NCBI RefSeq assembly: GCF_000374085.1
Contig: NZ_KB893433.1
Location: 33,462-97,461, forward strand
From: Spirosoma spitsbergense DSM 19989
GTDB taxonomy: Bacteria > Bacteroidota > Bacteroidia > Cytophagales > Spirosomataceae
DNA: 64,000 nt
Direction of reading: 5' to 3'
Below the pieces are notes generated by a model that was not told the origin of the DNA, did not search any database, and worked only from the letters and a program-made list of their open reading frames with translations. Each line of letters begins with the position of its first letter. The stretch's first letter is position 1. The position numbers and the translations under genes were made by a program. Positions 1-8,468 of this stretch are shown here, piece by piece.

Positions 1-181
1 CTCTTACAAATTAAACATACGAGTGCGCCGTACTCTTCCAGCCTGGACAACCAATAAACTACACTGACTTATTCAATAGCCACAAGCGTTGAACAAATCA
101 ATTTACGTTCTAATTTTACCTAAATTAGCTTGTTAAGCATTCCGTTTTATATATAATCGTTGAACAAAAACTAAGTACGAT

Positions 182-811
182 ATGACTTTGTATGAAAGTG
201 TATTCGCCTATAACCGCCAATGGGTTGCCCAACAATTAGAGGAGGATGCCGACTACTTCAACCGGATGGCCGACGGACAGGAACCGGAATTCCTCTACAT
301 TGGCTGTTCCGATAGCCGAGTACAACCTGAAGACTTCATGGGCGTTAAACCGGGCGAAGTGTTTGTTCATCGGAACATTGCCAATCTGGTCGCTAATAAT
401 GATACCAATTCCTATGCAGTATTACAGTACGCTGTCAAATTTCTAAAAGTAAAGCATATCATCGTGTGTGGCCATTACGGTTGCGGAGGTATTAAGGCCG
501 CTATGGATCGTAAAGATTTGGGGGCTCTCAATTCCTGGATTCGGAACATTGGTGATGTGCACCGCCTTCATCGCCAGGAGCTGGATGCCCTGCCTAACGA
601 TGAGGCACTCTTCCGTCGACTGGTCGAGTTGAACGTACAGGAGCAATGTCTGAATATTATGAAGCTGGCCTTCGTACAACAGGCTCGGGCTGAGGGAGAG
701 TATCCCCGTATTCACGGCTGGGTGTATGATATTGCCCAGGGTACTGTCCGTGATCTGCTTATCAATATGGCTAATTTCAGTGAGGAGCTGGCGCCATACC
801 AATTGGATTAA
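182..811 (+). CDS. Beta-class carbonic anhydrase
   Basis: Interconverts CO2 and bicarbonate in the cytoplasm. The 209-residue length is normal for a bacterial beta-carbonic anhydrase. The zinc ligands are visible as Cys42 and Asp44 in the CSDSR motif, then His98 and Cys101 in the CGHYGCGG motif; Arg46 completes the Asp-Arg pair. The ATG at 182 is the first in frame and fits the family N-terminus. It stands alone, with the convergent T9SS run ending 450 bp downstream. A second, paralogous anhydrase lies at 16249-16890 with its ligands at identical residue numbers. The class is certain; the physiological role is not shown by the context. Confidence 0.95.
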   Translation: MTLYESVFAYNRQWVAQQLEEDADYFNRMADGQEPEFLYIGCSDSRVQPEDFMGVKPGEVFVHRNIANLVANNDTNSYAVLQYAVKFLKVKHIIVCGHYGCGGIKAAMDRKDLGALNSWIRNIGDVHRLHRQELDALPNDEALFRRLVELNVQEQCLNIMKLAFVQQARAEGEYPRIHGWVYDIAQGTVRDLLINMANFSEELAPYQLD

Positions 812-1195
812 TACGTTCCTAATACTACTGAAACCTCGCCCATGTCGTCGGAACCGATCATTCTGACACGAAGTAGGCTATGGCTGGTAGTCAAAATCGA
901 GACCGAATCGGCGAGCGCACAGAGACCTTGCAGAGTCAGAAAGCCGGTATTCACTACGCCGTTGTGGATGCCCTGTCAAGAATTCGTTTTACTGAAGTTA
1001 AAATCGGCAAAATATGGGACAGTAATCTCGGACGTGTATTCGATACGGCTGCGGTTAGTCCCTCTTGACCTCGAACGTTGGCCCTCCTATAACGACAGTC
1101 GCTACCTCCCGGATAATCTATGGGTAACAGCGCCTGTCGTTTTAACTCTGAAAATGTGTTGCTCCACTAAACTTCGGGATTGCTCTTAACAAAGA
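812..1195. other. Intergenic stretch without a supported gene
   Basis: About 380 bases between the carbonic anhydrase and the gldN terminator. An open frame of 115 codons (842-1189) exists on the plus strand, but its translation has no recognisable domain and lacks the composition of a soluble or membrane protein. It may be a decayed remnant. No tRNA or repeat was seen. Confidence 0.4.
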
Positions 1196-1243
1196 GAAAT
1201 CGCCTGCTTCGAGGGTTTTTATCCCACCAAACAGGCGATCTCA
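1196..1243 (-). terminator. Stem-loop after gldN
   Basis: The arms ATCGCCTG (1199-1206) and CAGGCGAT (1232-1239) are perfectly complementary, and the pairing extends outward with a small bulge. The structure lies just after the gldN stop codon on the minus strand and before the convergent carbonic anhydrase region. The loop is long and the T-run is poor, so termination is probable rather than certain. Confidence 0.5.
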
Positions 1244-1257
1244 ATAACTAAAAATTT

Positions 1258-2310
1258 CTAGTATTCCCAAAGACCGTGCTCGGTCTCCATCAGTTCGTAT
1301 TCAGTCTGGTATGATTTTAACAAACCTTCCCGGTCGCCATACATGCCAACCAAGTCCGTATCGCCGGGGTTAGCCACCTTTGTAATCCGACCGTAGAACA
1401 GGCGCAGATCGAATGCATCGGCCAGGTTTTTGTGTTGAGCCTGGTTTTGTGGGTTGTACCAGATAAACTTCTTCGGGTCACTGCGGAACAGTTTATCCAG
1501 ATCCTTGTACTTGAAAGAAGCAATAGGTTTTTCGTAACCGGCAGCATTCTTATCGGCTGGTAATAGTAGTGTTACAGACTGAATATCGTAATACAAACGC
1601 GAACGTTTCCGATCAAAAATCCAGTCTTCTTTTACCTCCAGAATGTTCAATTCTTTCGGGAAGTATTCGTCGCCCGAAAAAGTAGGACCTTTGGCAACCG
1701 CTACTGTATCTTTCTTTTCCTCAACAATCGGTTGTGCTATTTTAGCGCCTTTTTTCCCCTTCGTTGTCTTGGCTACAGCTGTTTTTTTCTTGGGTGCTCC
1801 CCAGCCATCATCGGCGGGTTCTGCCTTGGCAGTTGCTTTCTTGGGTGCTCCCCAGCCATCATCGGCCGCTTTTTTATCGTCCTTCTTAGGCTTATCCCAG
1901 CCATCGCCACCAGTACCTGCGTCTTCTTTAAAACCAGCCGCGATTTCTTCAGCTGATAAGCCGCCACCGGTGCTTGGTATCAGCAAATTTTCGTGAAACT
2001 TCTGCGGATCTATCTTCGTCGTTAACGAGTCGTTCGCATAAGCATCGATCAAACCGGCTTTTACGGCTTCCATCAGATACCTCGAAATCTCATTATTCTT
2101 AGAGAACATGGACTGATTCTGCTTCTCCTTCAGGTCGATCCGACGCCAAAGGGTTTTCTTCATCATAATGTCGTTCTCATTGATAGGCCGTGTCGAGTTG
2201 GCATTCATGCCGGTACTCGCCCTTTCCTGAGCCGTTGCCTGCCCACCTGCCAGAGCCAGCGCAGCTATGGCAAGTAATCCGGTATATCCTATTGTTTTGT
2301 ACTGTATCAT
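1258..2310 (-). CDS. gldN: T9SS/gliding motility protein GldN (PorN)
   Basis: Periplasmic component that in the known system forms rings with the GldK lipoprotein under the outer membrane. The start at 2310 gives a protein of 350 residues that begins with a signal peptide ending near TAQ; an upstream in-frame ATG would overlap gldM and add an unlikely extension. The C-terminal half contains the conserved GldN sequence with the EDWIFDRKRSRLYYDIQS segment. Between residues of about 125 and 195 there is a Lys/Gly/Trp-rich insertion carrying three versions of DGWxxPKK, encoded by a 51-bp DNA repeat (1786-1815 and 1837-1866 are identical over 30 bp). It is the last gene of the porP-gldKLMN run, 58 bp after gldM. 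Confidence 0.93.
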   Translation of the reverse strand: MIQYKTIGYTGLLAIAALALAGGQATAQERASTGMNANSTRPINENDIMMKKTLWRRIDLKEKQNQSMFSKNNEISRYLMEAVKAGLIDAYANDSLTTKIDPQKFHENLLIPSTGGGLSAEEIAAGFKEDAGTGGDGWDKPKKDDKKAADDGWGAPKKATAKAEPADDGWGAPKKKTAVAKTTKGKKGAKIAQPIVEEKKDTVAVAKGPTFSGDEYFPKELNILEVKEDWIFDRKRSRLYYDIQSVTLLLPADKNAAGYEKPIASFKYKDLDKLFRSDPKKFIWYNPQNQAQHKNLADAFDLRLFYGRITKVANPGDTDLVGMYGDREGLLKSYQTEYELMETEHGLWEY

Positions 2311-2368
2311 GGCTCTTTCTTTGTTGTTCAATTCCCTATAGTAACGGCTGGAGAACCGCTTTAGTACA

Positions 2369-3958
2369 CTAGTATAGCGAAACCTGTACAGGAGCATTAC
2401 CGACCGGTACATCACTGATTTCCCCCCGGAAGTTGCGACGCTGTACGCCGTCAACTTCAACAATAATCCGGTCACCGGGTTGCGCTTCAGCAGCTATTTC
2501 CCCAATGGAACCACCACCTGCTCCTACTTTTGCAGCTTTAACTCGTTTAGTACCCCGTACCAGCGATACGGTAGCTCCGGTAGTACGGAAGTTAGCATCA
2601 TCAGGTGAGAAAGCGGCAAAGCTTGGATCAGAAACAGCCTGTATTCTGACACTACGGGCCGATGAAACCGGCACACCACGAGGATCATTTGCACGCGTAC
2701 CGCCTATGAAGATCTCAATAGTAGGACGAGGTACTTTGCTGACTTTAAAACGCTCCGTTCCTAATAAACTACCGCCATTGCTAATGTTCAGCGCTACACT
2801 GGCTGCACTGGGAACAACAGTGACTTTACCTTTTTCGCCCGATTGTATGACAGCAGCCCCGTCTGCCGAAATGTTGGGACTCCACAAGGCCCCTAGTTGA
2901 GGGCTTTGAATACTTAGTTTGTTGGCACATCCCAGGTACAAAGGCGGTAATGTCCCTGTTTCGATCTGATACGAAGGCTTGGCAACAAAATACTCTGCTG
3001 TTAAGGGGACGGTCTTGGGGCCACTTGGTGAATCATAGCTTATGCTCCCTGTCAATGTCCGCTTAGCCAGGCCATTTTTGTCATAAGAGCCACCCTGAGC
3101 CGTAAATTCAATCAAGCCCGTTCCGTCTACTATACGAACAGGGCCACCATTTAAACTCATGCGTGGCTGTATGCCCGATGAGGATGCCGACAAGAACATT
3201 TCCGCTTTAAATTTGGTACCTGCCACCACTACCTTCGAGTCCATGCTCAGTTTAGCGATGATCTTATCAAACTTAACATCCTGAGCACCTACCTTACTGG
3301 CCAATACATCCAGCACTTCCCCCTCGATACGGCGAACATCCGTTTGACGCTGACTCAATACCGCTAAAGCAGCAGGTACGGGCGTTTGAGCGAAGTTAAG
3401 TTCGCCAAAATCCTTGTTACGCTGCTCTGGCGACCGGCTGGAGATTGGGTCATCTTTAGCATTCATGGCCAGCGATGAATACTTGGCCGGACTATATTTC
3501 GATAGACCAGCAATGTAATCATCAAGCTTCTTCTTTAAGGTATAAGCCTCTCCGTTATGATTGCCTCCAACCATAATCTGGGCCACTTTTTCTTCTTCAC
3601 TTAGATTTTTGACGGATCCGGTTTCGTCAAGACCACCGCCTGCTTCCGTGATAATACGCTGTTTGAGCCCGTCAATCTGCGCGATAACATCCGCAGTCTC
3701 TTTCCGAACCTGATCAGCCTGCTTTACAATTTCCAGATCAGTAGCCCGATTACCAGATTTTTCGACGGTAGCTTTAATACTGTTAAGTACCTGCTGGTTC
3801 ACTTTACTTGCTTCAGCGGTGGTCTGTTCCAAGCTATTATTTAACAAAACAAATTTGTCCAGAATAGCGGAAGTAACCTGCAAAGCCAGCAATGCGGTCA
3901 ATACCAGATACATCATCCCAATCATTTTCTGACGGGGTGTCTCTTTTGTGCCTGCCAT
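2369..3958 (-). CDS. gldM: T9SS/gliding motility protein GldM (PorM)
   Basis: Part of the proton-motive-force-driven motor of the type IX secretion system. With GldL it forms the inner-membrane motor, and its periplasmic part reaches GldK/GldN. The 529 residues start with a short cytoplasmic segment holding the family signature PRQKMIGMMYLVLTALLAL, which is also the single membrane helix. A long periplasmic region follows, with the expected helical N-domain and beta-rich C-domains. It lies 122 bp after gldL, a gap that contains an inverted repeat, and precedes gldN. The length is typical of the family. Confidence 0.96.
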   Translation of the reverse strand: MAGTKETPRQKMIGMMYLVLTALLALQVTSAILDKFVLLNNSLEQTTAEASKVNQQVLNSIKATVEKSGNRATDLEIVKQADQVRKETADVIAQIDGLKQRIITEAGGGLDETGSVKNLSEEEKVAQIMVGGNHNGEAYTLKKKLDDYIAGLSKYSPAKYSSLAMNAKDDPISSRSPEQRNKDFGELNFAQTPVPAALAVLSQRQTDVRRIEGEVLDVLASKVGAQDVKFDKIIAKLSMDSKVVVAGTKFKAEMFLSASSSGIQPRMSLNGGPVRIVDGTGLIEFTAQGGSYDKNGLAKRTLTGSISYDSPSGPKTVPLTAEYFVAKPSYQIETGTLPPLYLGCANKLSIQSPQLGALWSPNISADGAAVIQSGEKGKVTVVPSAASVALNISNGGSLLGTERFKVSKVPRPTIEIFIGGTRANDPRGVPVSSARSVRIQAVSDPSFAAFSPDDANFRTTGATVSLVRGTKRVKAAKVGAGGGSIGEIAAEAQPGDRIIVEVDGVQRRNFRGEISDVPVGNAPVQVSLY

Positions 3959-3987
3959 TTATTTATGGAGAATTATAATAATGAAAA

Positions 3988-4066
3988 AGTCATAAGTCGA
4001 AAAAGTCTGGGAGTCGTAGGTACTACCGCCCGAGCATTCCTGCGCCAGCACTTACGACCTATGACT
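3988..4066. repeat. Imperfect inverted repeat in the gldL-gldM gap
   Basis: AGTCATAAGTCG at 3988-3999 pairs with CGACCTATGACT at 4055-4066 with one mismatch. It fills most of the 122-bp space between gldL and gldM in an otherwise tight operon. It could modulate gldM expression or processing, or be a degenerate dispersed hairpin like others in this window. Confidence 0.55.
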
Positions 4067-4080
4067 CACTCTTTCGTGAC

Positions 4081-4893
4081 TTAATTTCCGCGCATAGCGG
4101 TCAGCATGCTACCGTACACGCCGTTGAGAGATGCTAAATTACCGGTTAGCTTGGCCAGTTCGTTTTTGAACTGTTGTGTATCACGGCTGGCATCACTCAT
4201 ATTTTCCATTGCTGCGGTCAGACTACCATAGAAAGCATTCATTGCTTTCAGGTGCTTGTTCGTATCCTGCAATTCCAGTTCATATACAGCGTTCAGCGCA
4301 CCCATATTCTTGGTTACTTTCTGGAACTGATCGCGGTAATCTTTAGCTTCGGATGTAGCATCAGCCATTGAGTTCATAGCCGTAATTGCCGTGCCGTATG
4401 ACTTATTCATTTCGGTAATAGAACCGGCTGCTGTTTTCACATTACGGGCATAATCGTTGGTAGCAACAGTTGCATCCGTCAGATCCGTCAGTTTCGATAC
4501 AGTATCGTTCAGATTGCGGAAACCGGACCCAAGACGCTCAAATACATCAGGAGTCACTTTGGCCTGGGCCAGCATCTGATCCATATTACCTGTCAGGCCA
4601 TTCGCTTGTGGTGCAGGCTTACGAGCTTCTCCTTTATAATCATCTGCCAACTCAGGGTATACGCGTTCCCAGGAATATCCGTCCTCTCCAGCAGCTGGCA
4701 TGGTAAAACTCTGAACGGCGTACAGAGCAAAAATTACTACTTCCGTTAACAGACCAACTGTTAACATAAAACCAAACTGTTCATTGTGGGTAATTTTAGC
4801 CCAGGCTCCGAAAATAACGACGGCGGCTCCCGCACTATAGATGGTTGGAACCAAGCGATCCCAAAAGAAATTCGTGGATTTATCTGCTGCCAT
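4081..4893 (-). CDS. gldL: T9SS/gliding motility protein GldL (PorL)
   Basis: Inner-membrane motor subunit of the type IX secretion system. Of 270 residues, the first 70 carry two membrane helices (around residues 15-33 and 41-62) with the family pattern YSAGAAVVIFGAWAKI and LTEVVIFALYA. The second helix contains the conserved glutamate thought to carry protons in this family. The remaining 200 residues are cytoplasmic and helical, with repeated SYGTAITAMN-like and VYGSMLTAM-like units. It starts 35 bp after gldK and is followed by gldM. Confidence 0.96.
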   Translation of the reverse strand: MAADKSTNFFWDRLVPTIYSAGAAVVIFGAWAKITHNEQFGFMLTVGLLTEVVIFALYAVQSFTMPAAGEDGYSWERVYPELADDYKGEARKPAPQANGLTGNMDQMLAQAKVTPDVFERLGSGFRNLNDTVSKLTDLTDATVATNDYARNVKTAAGSITEMNKSYGTAITAMNSMADATSEAKDYRDQFQKVTKNMGALNAVYELELQDTNKHLKAMNAFYGSLTAAMENMSDASRDTQQFKNELAKLTGNLASLNGVYGSMLTAMRGN

Positions 4894-4928
4894 GATAAGC
4901 GTGTTAATTGATATAGGGTATTAAGTTT

Positions 4929-6074
4929 TTAGATTTTACTGGTTTTCGTTTTTTTACTGCTTTTGCTCTTGCTGCTTCCACCTGCTTTGCTGGCTCTGCC
5001 ACCCCGTGCCGATGCAGTACGCCCTTCCAGATTGTCCATGATACAACGGAAACCAATGTATGAGCGTTTCTGGTCTTCGTATTCATACGAACGGGTACCG
5101 GTTTCGAGGTAGTAGGCAATATCTTTCCAGGAACCACCCCGAACTATTTTTCTAGGCTCATCGGCATTCTGGTTGTCTGGATTCATGTCCCACACAATAG
5201 CATTTGTATTGTCGGCATAGGCATCGCGGCACCATTCCGCTACGTTGCCAGCCATGTTGTACAGGCCGTAGTCATTGGGGCTGTAAGCAGTTGCCGGAGC
5301 GGTATATGGATACCCATCAGCGTCGTAATTACCCCGTTGTGGCTTGAAGTTGGCCAGATAACAACCTTTCCCATTGGCTACGTAAGGATTTCCCCAAGGG
5401 TATTTAGCACCCTGTTTGCCGCCACGGGCGGCCCACTCCCACTCCGCTTCTGAGGGAAGCCGGTAGCCAAAGGAACGATAGTTTCCTTCTTTGGTACGAA
5501 AATCATCCAGGGTATTAGTCCGCCACTTACAAAAATGATTGGCAGCAATCCAGCTTACACCTACTACCGGATAGGTATCAAATGCGGGGTGGGCATAGTA
5601 ATGCTCCAGCATTGGATCGCCGTTGTGGTAGGTGAAATCATTTTTCCATACGGTTGTATCAGGGTAGTACTTAGCCATGATTTCTTCTTCGCCCAGCACC
5701 GAAACCGAATCGGCCAGCAGGGCGTTGACGTACTGCCGATACTCATGGTTGGAAATTTCAGCATCGTCCATATAGAACGAACTAATGGTTACCTGACGGT
5801 TCATGTTTATTTGGGTGGCTGCCACATCCTCATCAGCCTGACCCATTATAAACGAACCGGATGGTACCAGTACCATTCCGTAAGGTGTAGGCTGCCTCCA
5901 GCCCTTACGACCGGTAGCGGTAACTTCCCCGTTTGTTATACCGACTTCTCCTCCCTTGCCACTTTTGCCGCCAAATTTTGACTTCAAAAAGCCGCAACCC
6001 TGCATCAGCAACACCACTATTGCGACCATCACTACCCGGGTTGCGTTGCTTGTTAACCAGTTATACTTCATCAT
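4929..6074 (-). CDS. gldK: T9SS/gliding lipoprotein GldK (PorK), FGE-sulfatase fold
   Basis: Outer-membrane lipoprotein that forms the periplasmic ring with GldN. A signal peptide with lipobox LMQGC places the lipidated cysteine at residue 27. The rest is a formylglycine-generating-enzyme-like domain recognisable from GSFIMG, SEAEWEWAARGG, NMAGNVAEWCRDAY, KIVRGGSWKD and YIGFRC. The catalytic cysteines of true FGE enzymes are not expected here, so the role is structural. Its 381 residues are shorter than many GldK proteins. It begins the gldKLMN block, 258 bp after the porP/sprF gene. The start could also be the next codon at 6071. Confidence 0.93.
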   Translation of the reverse strand: MMKYNWLTSNATRVVMVAIVVLLMQGCGFLKSKFGGKSGKGGEVGITNGEVTATGRKGWRQPTPYGMVLVPSGSFIMGQADEDVAATQINMNRQVTISSFYMDDAEISNHEYRQYVNALLADSVSVLGEEEIMAKYYPDTTVWKNDFTYHNGDPMLEHYYAHPAFDTYPVVGVSWIAANHFCKWRTNTLDDFRTKEGNYRSFGYRLPSEAEWEWAARGGKQGAKYPWGNPYVANGKGCYLANFKPQRGNYDADGYPYTAPATAYSPNDYGLYNMAGNVAEWCRDAYADNTNAIVWDMNPDNQNADEPRKIVRGGSWKDIAYYLETGTRSYEYEDQKRSYIGFRCIMDNLEGRTASARGGRASKAGGSSKSKSSKKTKTSKI

Positions 6075-6332
6075 CGTAAAACTTTTCTTCTTCTTGTGCG
6101 AGACCAGACTAAAAACGAAAATCTATTTAGTTATTGTATGTTCTGTCAGGTTCTGAATTATTTTCCGTCAATATCCTGATTGAACGTTTATTTATGCTTC
6201 AGACGAACCAGTTCTACTTTAGGACAGTCTGTCTTCCTGAAAGTAAGTTTACTTTTACAAACTGCGTAACAAGAATATTGCCAAGACTGCTCAAATGACC
6301 AAAATAAAGGCCTTTTCCTGTGCCCAGCCGTA

Positions 6333-7307
6333 TCAATAGCGGAAACGGGGTGTGCGTACAATTGGTTTCTTACGAACATCGGGAGCAGGCAGGGCATAGC
6401 CCACTAAAATTTCGTACGACGCAGGACTTTTTATTTGCGCTCCTCCCGTAGTGATATCCAGTGCCGCCCCAATACGCAGCGCATTATTTCTCATAAGATT
6501 GATACCAGCCGTAGCCATTACCGCGTCTTTTAACCGATATCCCAGACCCGCCCAAATTCGGTTGTCGTATGTTCCCACCAAATTAACCGAAGCTACCGAT
6601 CCGGGGATGCCCTGTTTTGTGCTGTATTGTACCAGTACAGATGGCTGTATGTCAATGTTATACCCTAACCCCAGGCGGTAACCAGCCGATAGATAGGCTT
6701 TTGGTTCGGAAGGATCAAGTGATCGGCCAACAACGTAGCTGTAGGTTGCCTTGTTCAGGTGTGTCATGCTTAGGCCAACCCAATAGTCGGTCGTGTTATA
6801 GTAGATACCCGCGCCAATATCCGGTTTAAACTGATTAATACGTCCGGTTGGAATAAGTGGGTCGCCAGGATCGGTAGCGCGAAACTGGCCAAAATCAAAT
6901 CCCCGATTGAACATACCCGCCTGCACCCCCAGAGCCAGCGTTCCATTCTTCAGAGCCAGGCGATAGGCATAAGACAATTGCACCGCCTGATTGATAGACG
7001 GGCCGTATTTATCATTCAGAGCGTAAACACCGATACCACTCTTAATTTTAGCCAACGGCATATTAAATGATATCATCTGCGTACTTTGAGCCGCACTACC
7101 GTCACCATTACCAATTGTCTGGTAGCCCAGATATTGCGTTCGCTGTGTAAGTTGTAAACGGGATACTCCCTCAGAACCAGCCGCTGCGGGGTTATAGTAA
7201 AGCGGGTTGTACATATATAGGCTAAACTGCGGGTCCTGTTGGGCCAGAGCCGTTGGAGCAGCAAGCACAGCCAGTAAAAAGGCGTAAACGTATAGTATGC
7301 GAATCAT
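6333..7307 (-). CDS. PorP/SprF family type IX secretion system membrane protein
   Basis: An outer-membrane beta-barrel of 324 residues with a signal peptide cleaved near TALAQ. The mature start QDPQFSLYMYNPLYYNPAAAG is the hallmark of the PorP/SprF family. Members help T9SS cargo reach or stay on the surface. It is the first gene of a porP-gldKLMN arrangement, the same order as porPKLMN of Porphyromonas. The 258-bp gap to gldK may hold a separate promoter. The family is certain; whether it serves the core system or one adhesin (SprF-like) cannot be told. Confidence 0.93.
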   Translation of the reverse strand: MIRILYVYAFLLAVLAAPTALAQQDPQFSLYMYNPLYYNPAAAGSEGVSRLQLTQRTQYLGYQTIGNGDGSAAQSTQMISFNMPLAKIKSGIGVYALNDKYGPSINQAVQLSYAYRLALKNGTLALGVQAGMFNRGFDFGQFRATDPGDPLIPTGRINQFKPDIGAGIYYNTTDYWVGLSMTHLNKATYSYVVGRSLDPSEPKAYLSAGYRLGLGYNIDIQPSVLVQYSTKQGIPGSVASVNLVGTYDNRIWAGLGYRLKDAVMATAGINLMRNNALRIGAALDITTGGAQIKSPASYEILVGYALPAPDVRKKPIVRTPRFRY

Positions 7308-7531
7308 ACGGCCTGGACAATATTCAAAAAGACTTTTATATACACATACGAAAGAAAAGAGCGGAAGGAATCAACACTAAGCAATTGATTTTCAATAGAA
7401 ATTGGCTCGTATTCTCTCTTTGTTCTTACTAGCTTCTATATCAGTGATAACAGAGTTCGACCGAAATTTTATCACAGTTTACAATTAAACGTATGTAAGG
7501 GCAAATTATTGGCCGGAAAATAAAAGCAAAA

Positions 7532-7565
7532 TGCCGGAAATGAGCATTATTACCCGGTTCCGGCA
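7532..7565 (-). terminator. Stem-loop terminator after hemD
   Basis: TGCCGGAA (7532-7539) pairs perfectly with TTCCGGCA (7558-7565). Read on the minus strand, the stem follows the hemD stop at 7590 and is followed by a T-rich tract, as expected for an intrinsic terminator. It separates hemD from the porP/sprF gene. Confidence 0.7.
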
Positions 7566-7589
7566 CGAAGGGTCAACACCGCATTTCTA

Positions 7590-8372
7590 TTAAGTGTTGG
7601 CCTTTTTAAGGTATAGTTCCAAAGCCCCCGTCATAGATGGGGCATTGGGCAGCGGGGCTTCGATATCAAGTGTCAGGCCCGCTTCAATAACGGCTTTGGC
7701 AGTAGTAGGCCCAAAAGCAGCTATCCGTGTTCCGTTCTGATCGAAATCAGGAAAATTGACAAATAATGAGTTTACCCCCGATGGGCTAAAAAAGGCGATG
7801 ATATCGTAACTACTGATTTCCAGGTCAGAGAGGTTAGTGGAAACTGTTGCGTACATCTCAGCTTCTGTAAAATGAAGACCGCTGGTATCCATAAATTCGG
7901 GGATATCATTCCGACGAATGTTCGAACAGGGAAACAGAAATTTTTCGTTTTTATGTTTCCTGATCAGATCAAACAGTTCAGTAGCTGTCTTTGTACCGTT
8001 GAAAATTTTCCGCTTCCGGATGACGATATACTTCTGTAGGTAATTGGCCGTCTGCTCCGAAATACAGAAATATTTCATGTCGGCAGGTACATCAATGCGT
8101 CCTTCCTGGCAGATACGAAAAAAGTGATCTATGGCATTCCGGCTGGTGAAAATAATAGCGGTGTGGGCCAGAATATTGATTTTCTGACGACGGAAATCCT
8201 TAAACGATTCACCCTGAATTTGAATAAATGGGCGAAACTCGATCTGGATATTGTACTTGCTAACTAAATCAAAATAGGGAGATTTTTCGTCGGCGGGTCG
8301 AGATTGGGACACTAAGAGCCGGTTTACTTTCGTGATCCGGGCTTCGGCGGGTTGCATACTTGTCTCGTTCAT
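7590..8372 (-). CDS. hemD: Uroporphyrinogen-III synthase (HemD family)
   Basis: Closes hydroxymethylbilane into uroporphyrinogen III in haem biosynthesis. The 260-residue protein shows the two-lobed HemD pattern: an early VSQSRP, then IIFTSRNAIDHFF, the central CSNIRR, IIAFFSPSGVNSLF, and the closing RIAAFGPTTAKAVIEAGL. Sequence conservation in this family is low, so the call rests on these spaced motifs and the length. In other Bacteroidota a hemD-type gene also sits beside a DUF4271 gene and T9SS genes, as here. An alternative start lies at residue 6 (8357). Confidence 0.85.
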   Translation of the reverse strand: MNETSMQPAEARITKVNRLLVSQSRPADEKSPYFDLVSKYNIQIEFRPFIQIQGESFKDFRRQKINILAHTAIIFTSRNAIDHFFRICQEGRIDVPADMKYFCISEQTANYLQKYIVIRKRKIFNGTKTATELFDLIRKHKNEKFLFPCSNIRRNDIPEFMDTSGLHFTEAEMYATVSTNLSDLEISSYDIIAFFSPSGVNSLFVNFPDFDQNGTRIAAFGPTTAKAVIEAGLTLDIEAPLPNAPSMTGALELYLKKANT

Positions 8373-8468
8373 TGAATCTTTACTCGGGTCATTAGGAATC
8401 GGCGATACGAACTAGATAGTAAAAGAACTTATCAACCAACTATACTTTATTAACTAAAAACTCACTCA

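Noticed and set aside
842..1189. 115-codon open frame on the plus strand
   Set aside because: No recognisable domain, odd composition, no conserved context; kept only as an intergenic note.
1643..1996. Plus-strand frame rich in Phe, Ser and Pro, opposite gldN
   Set aside because: It is the antisense reading of the repeat-bearing part of gldN.
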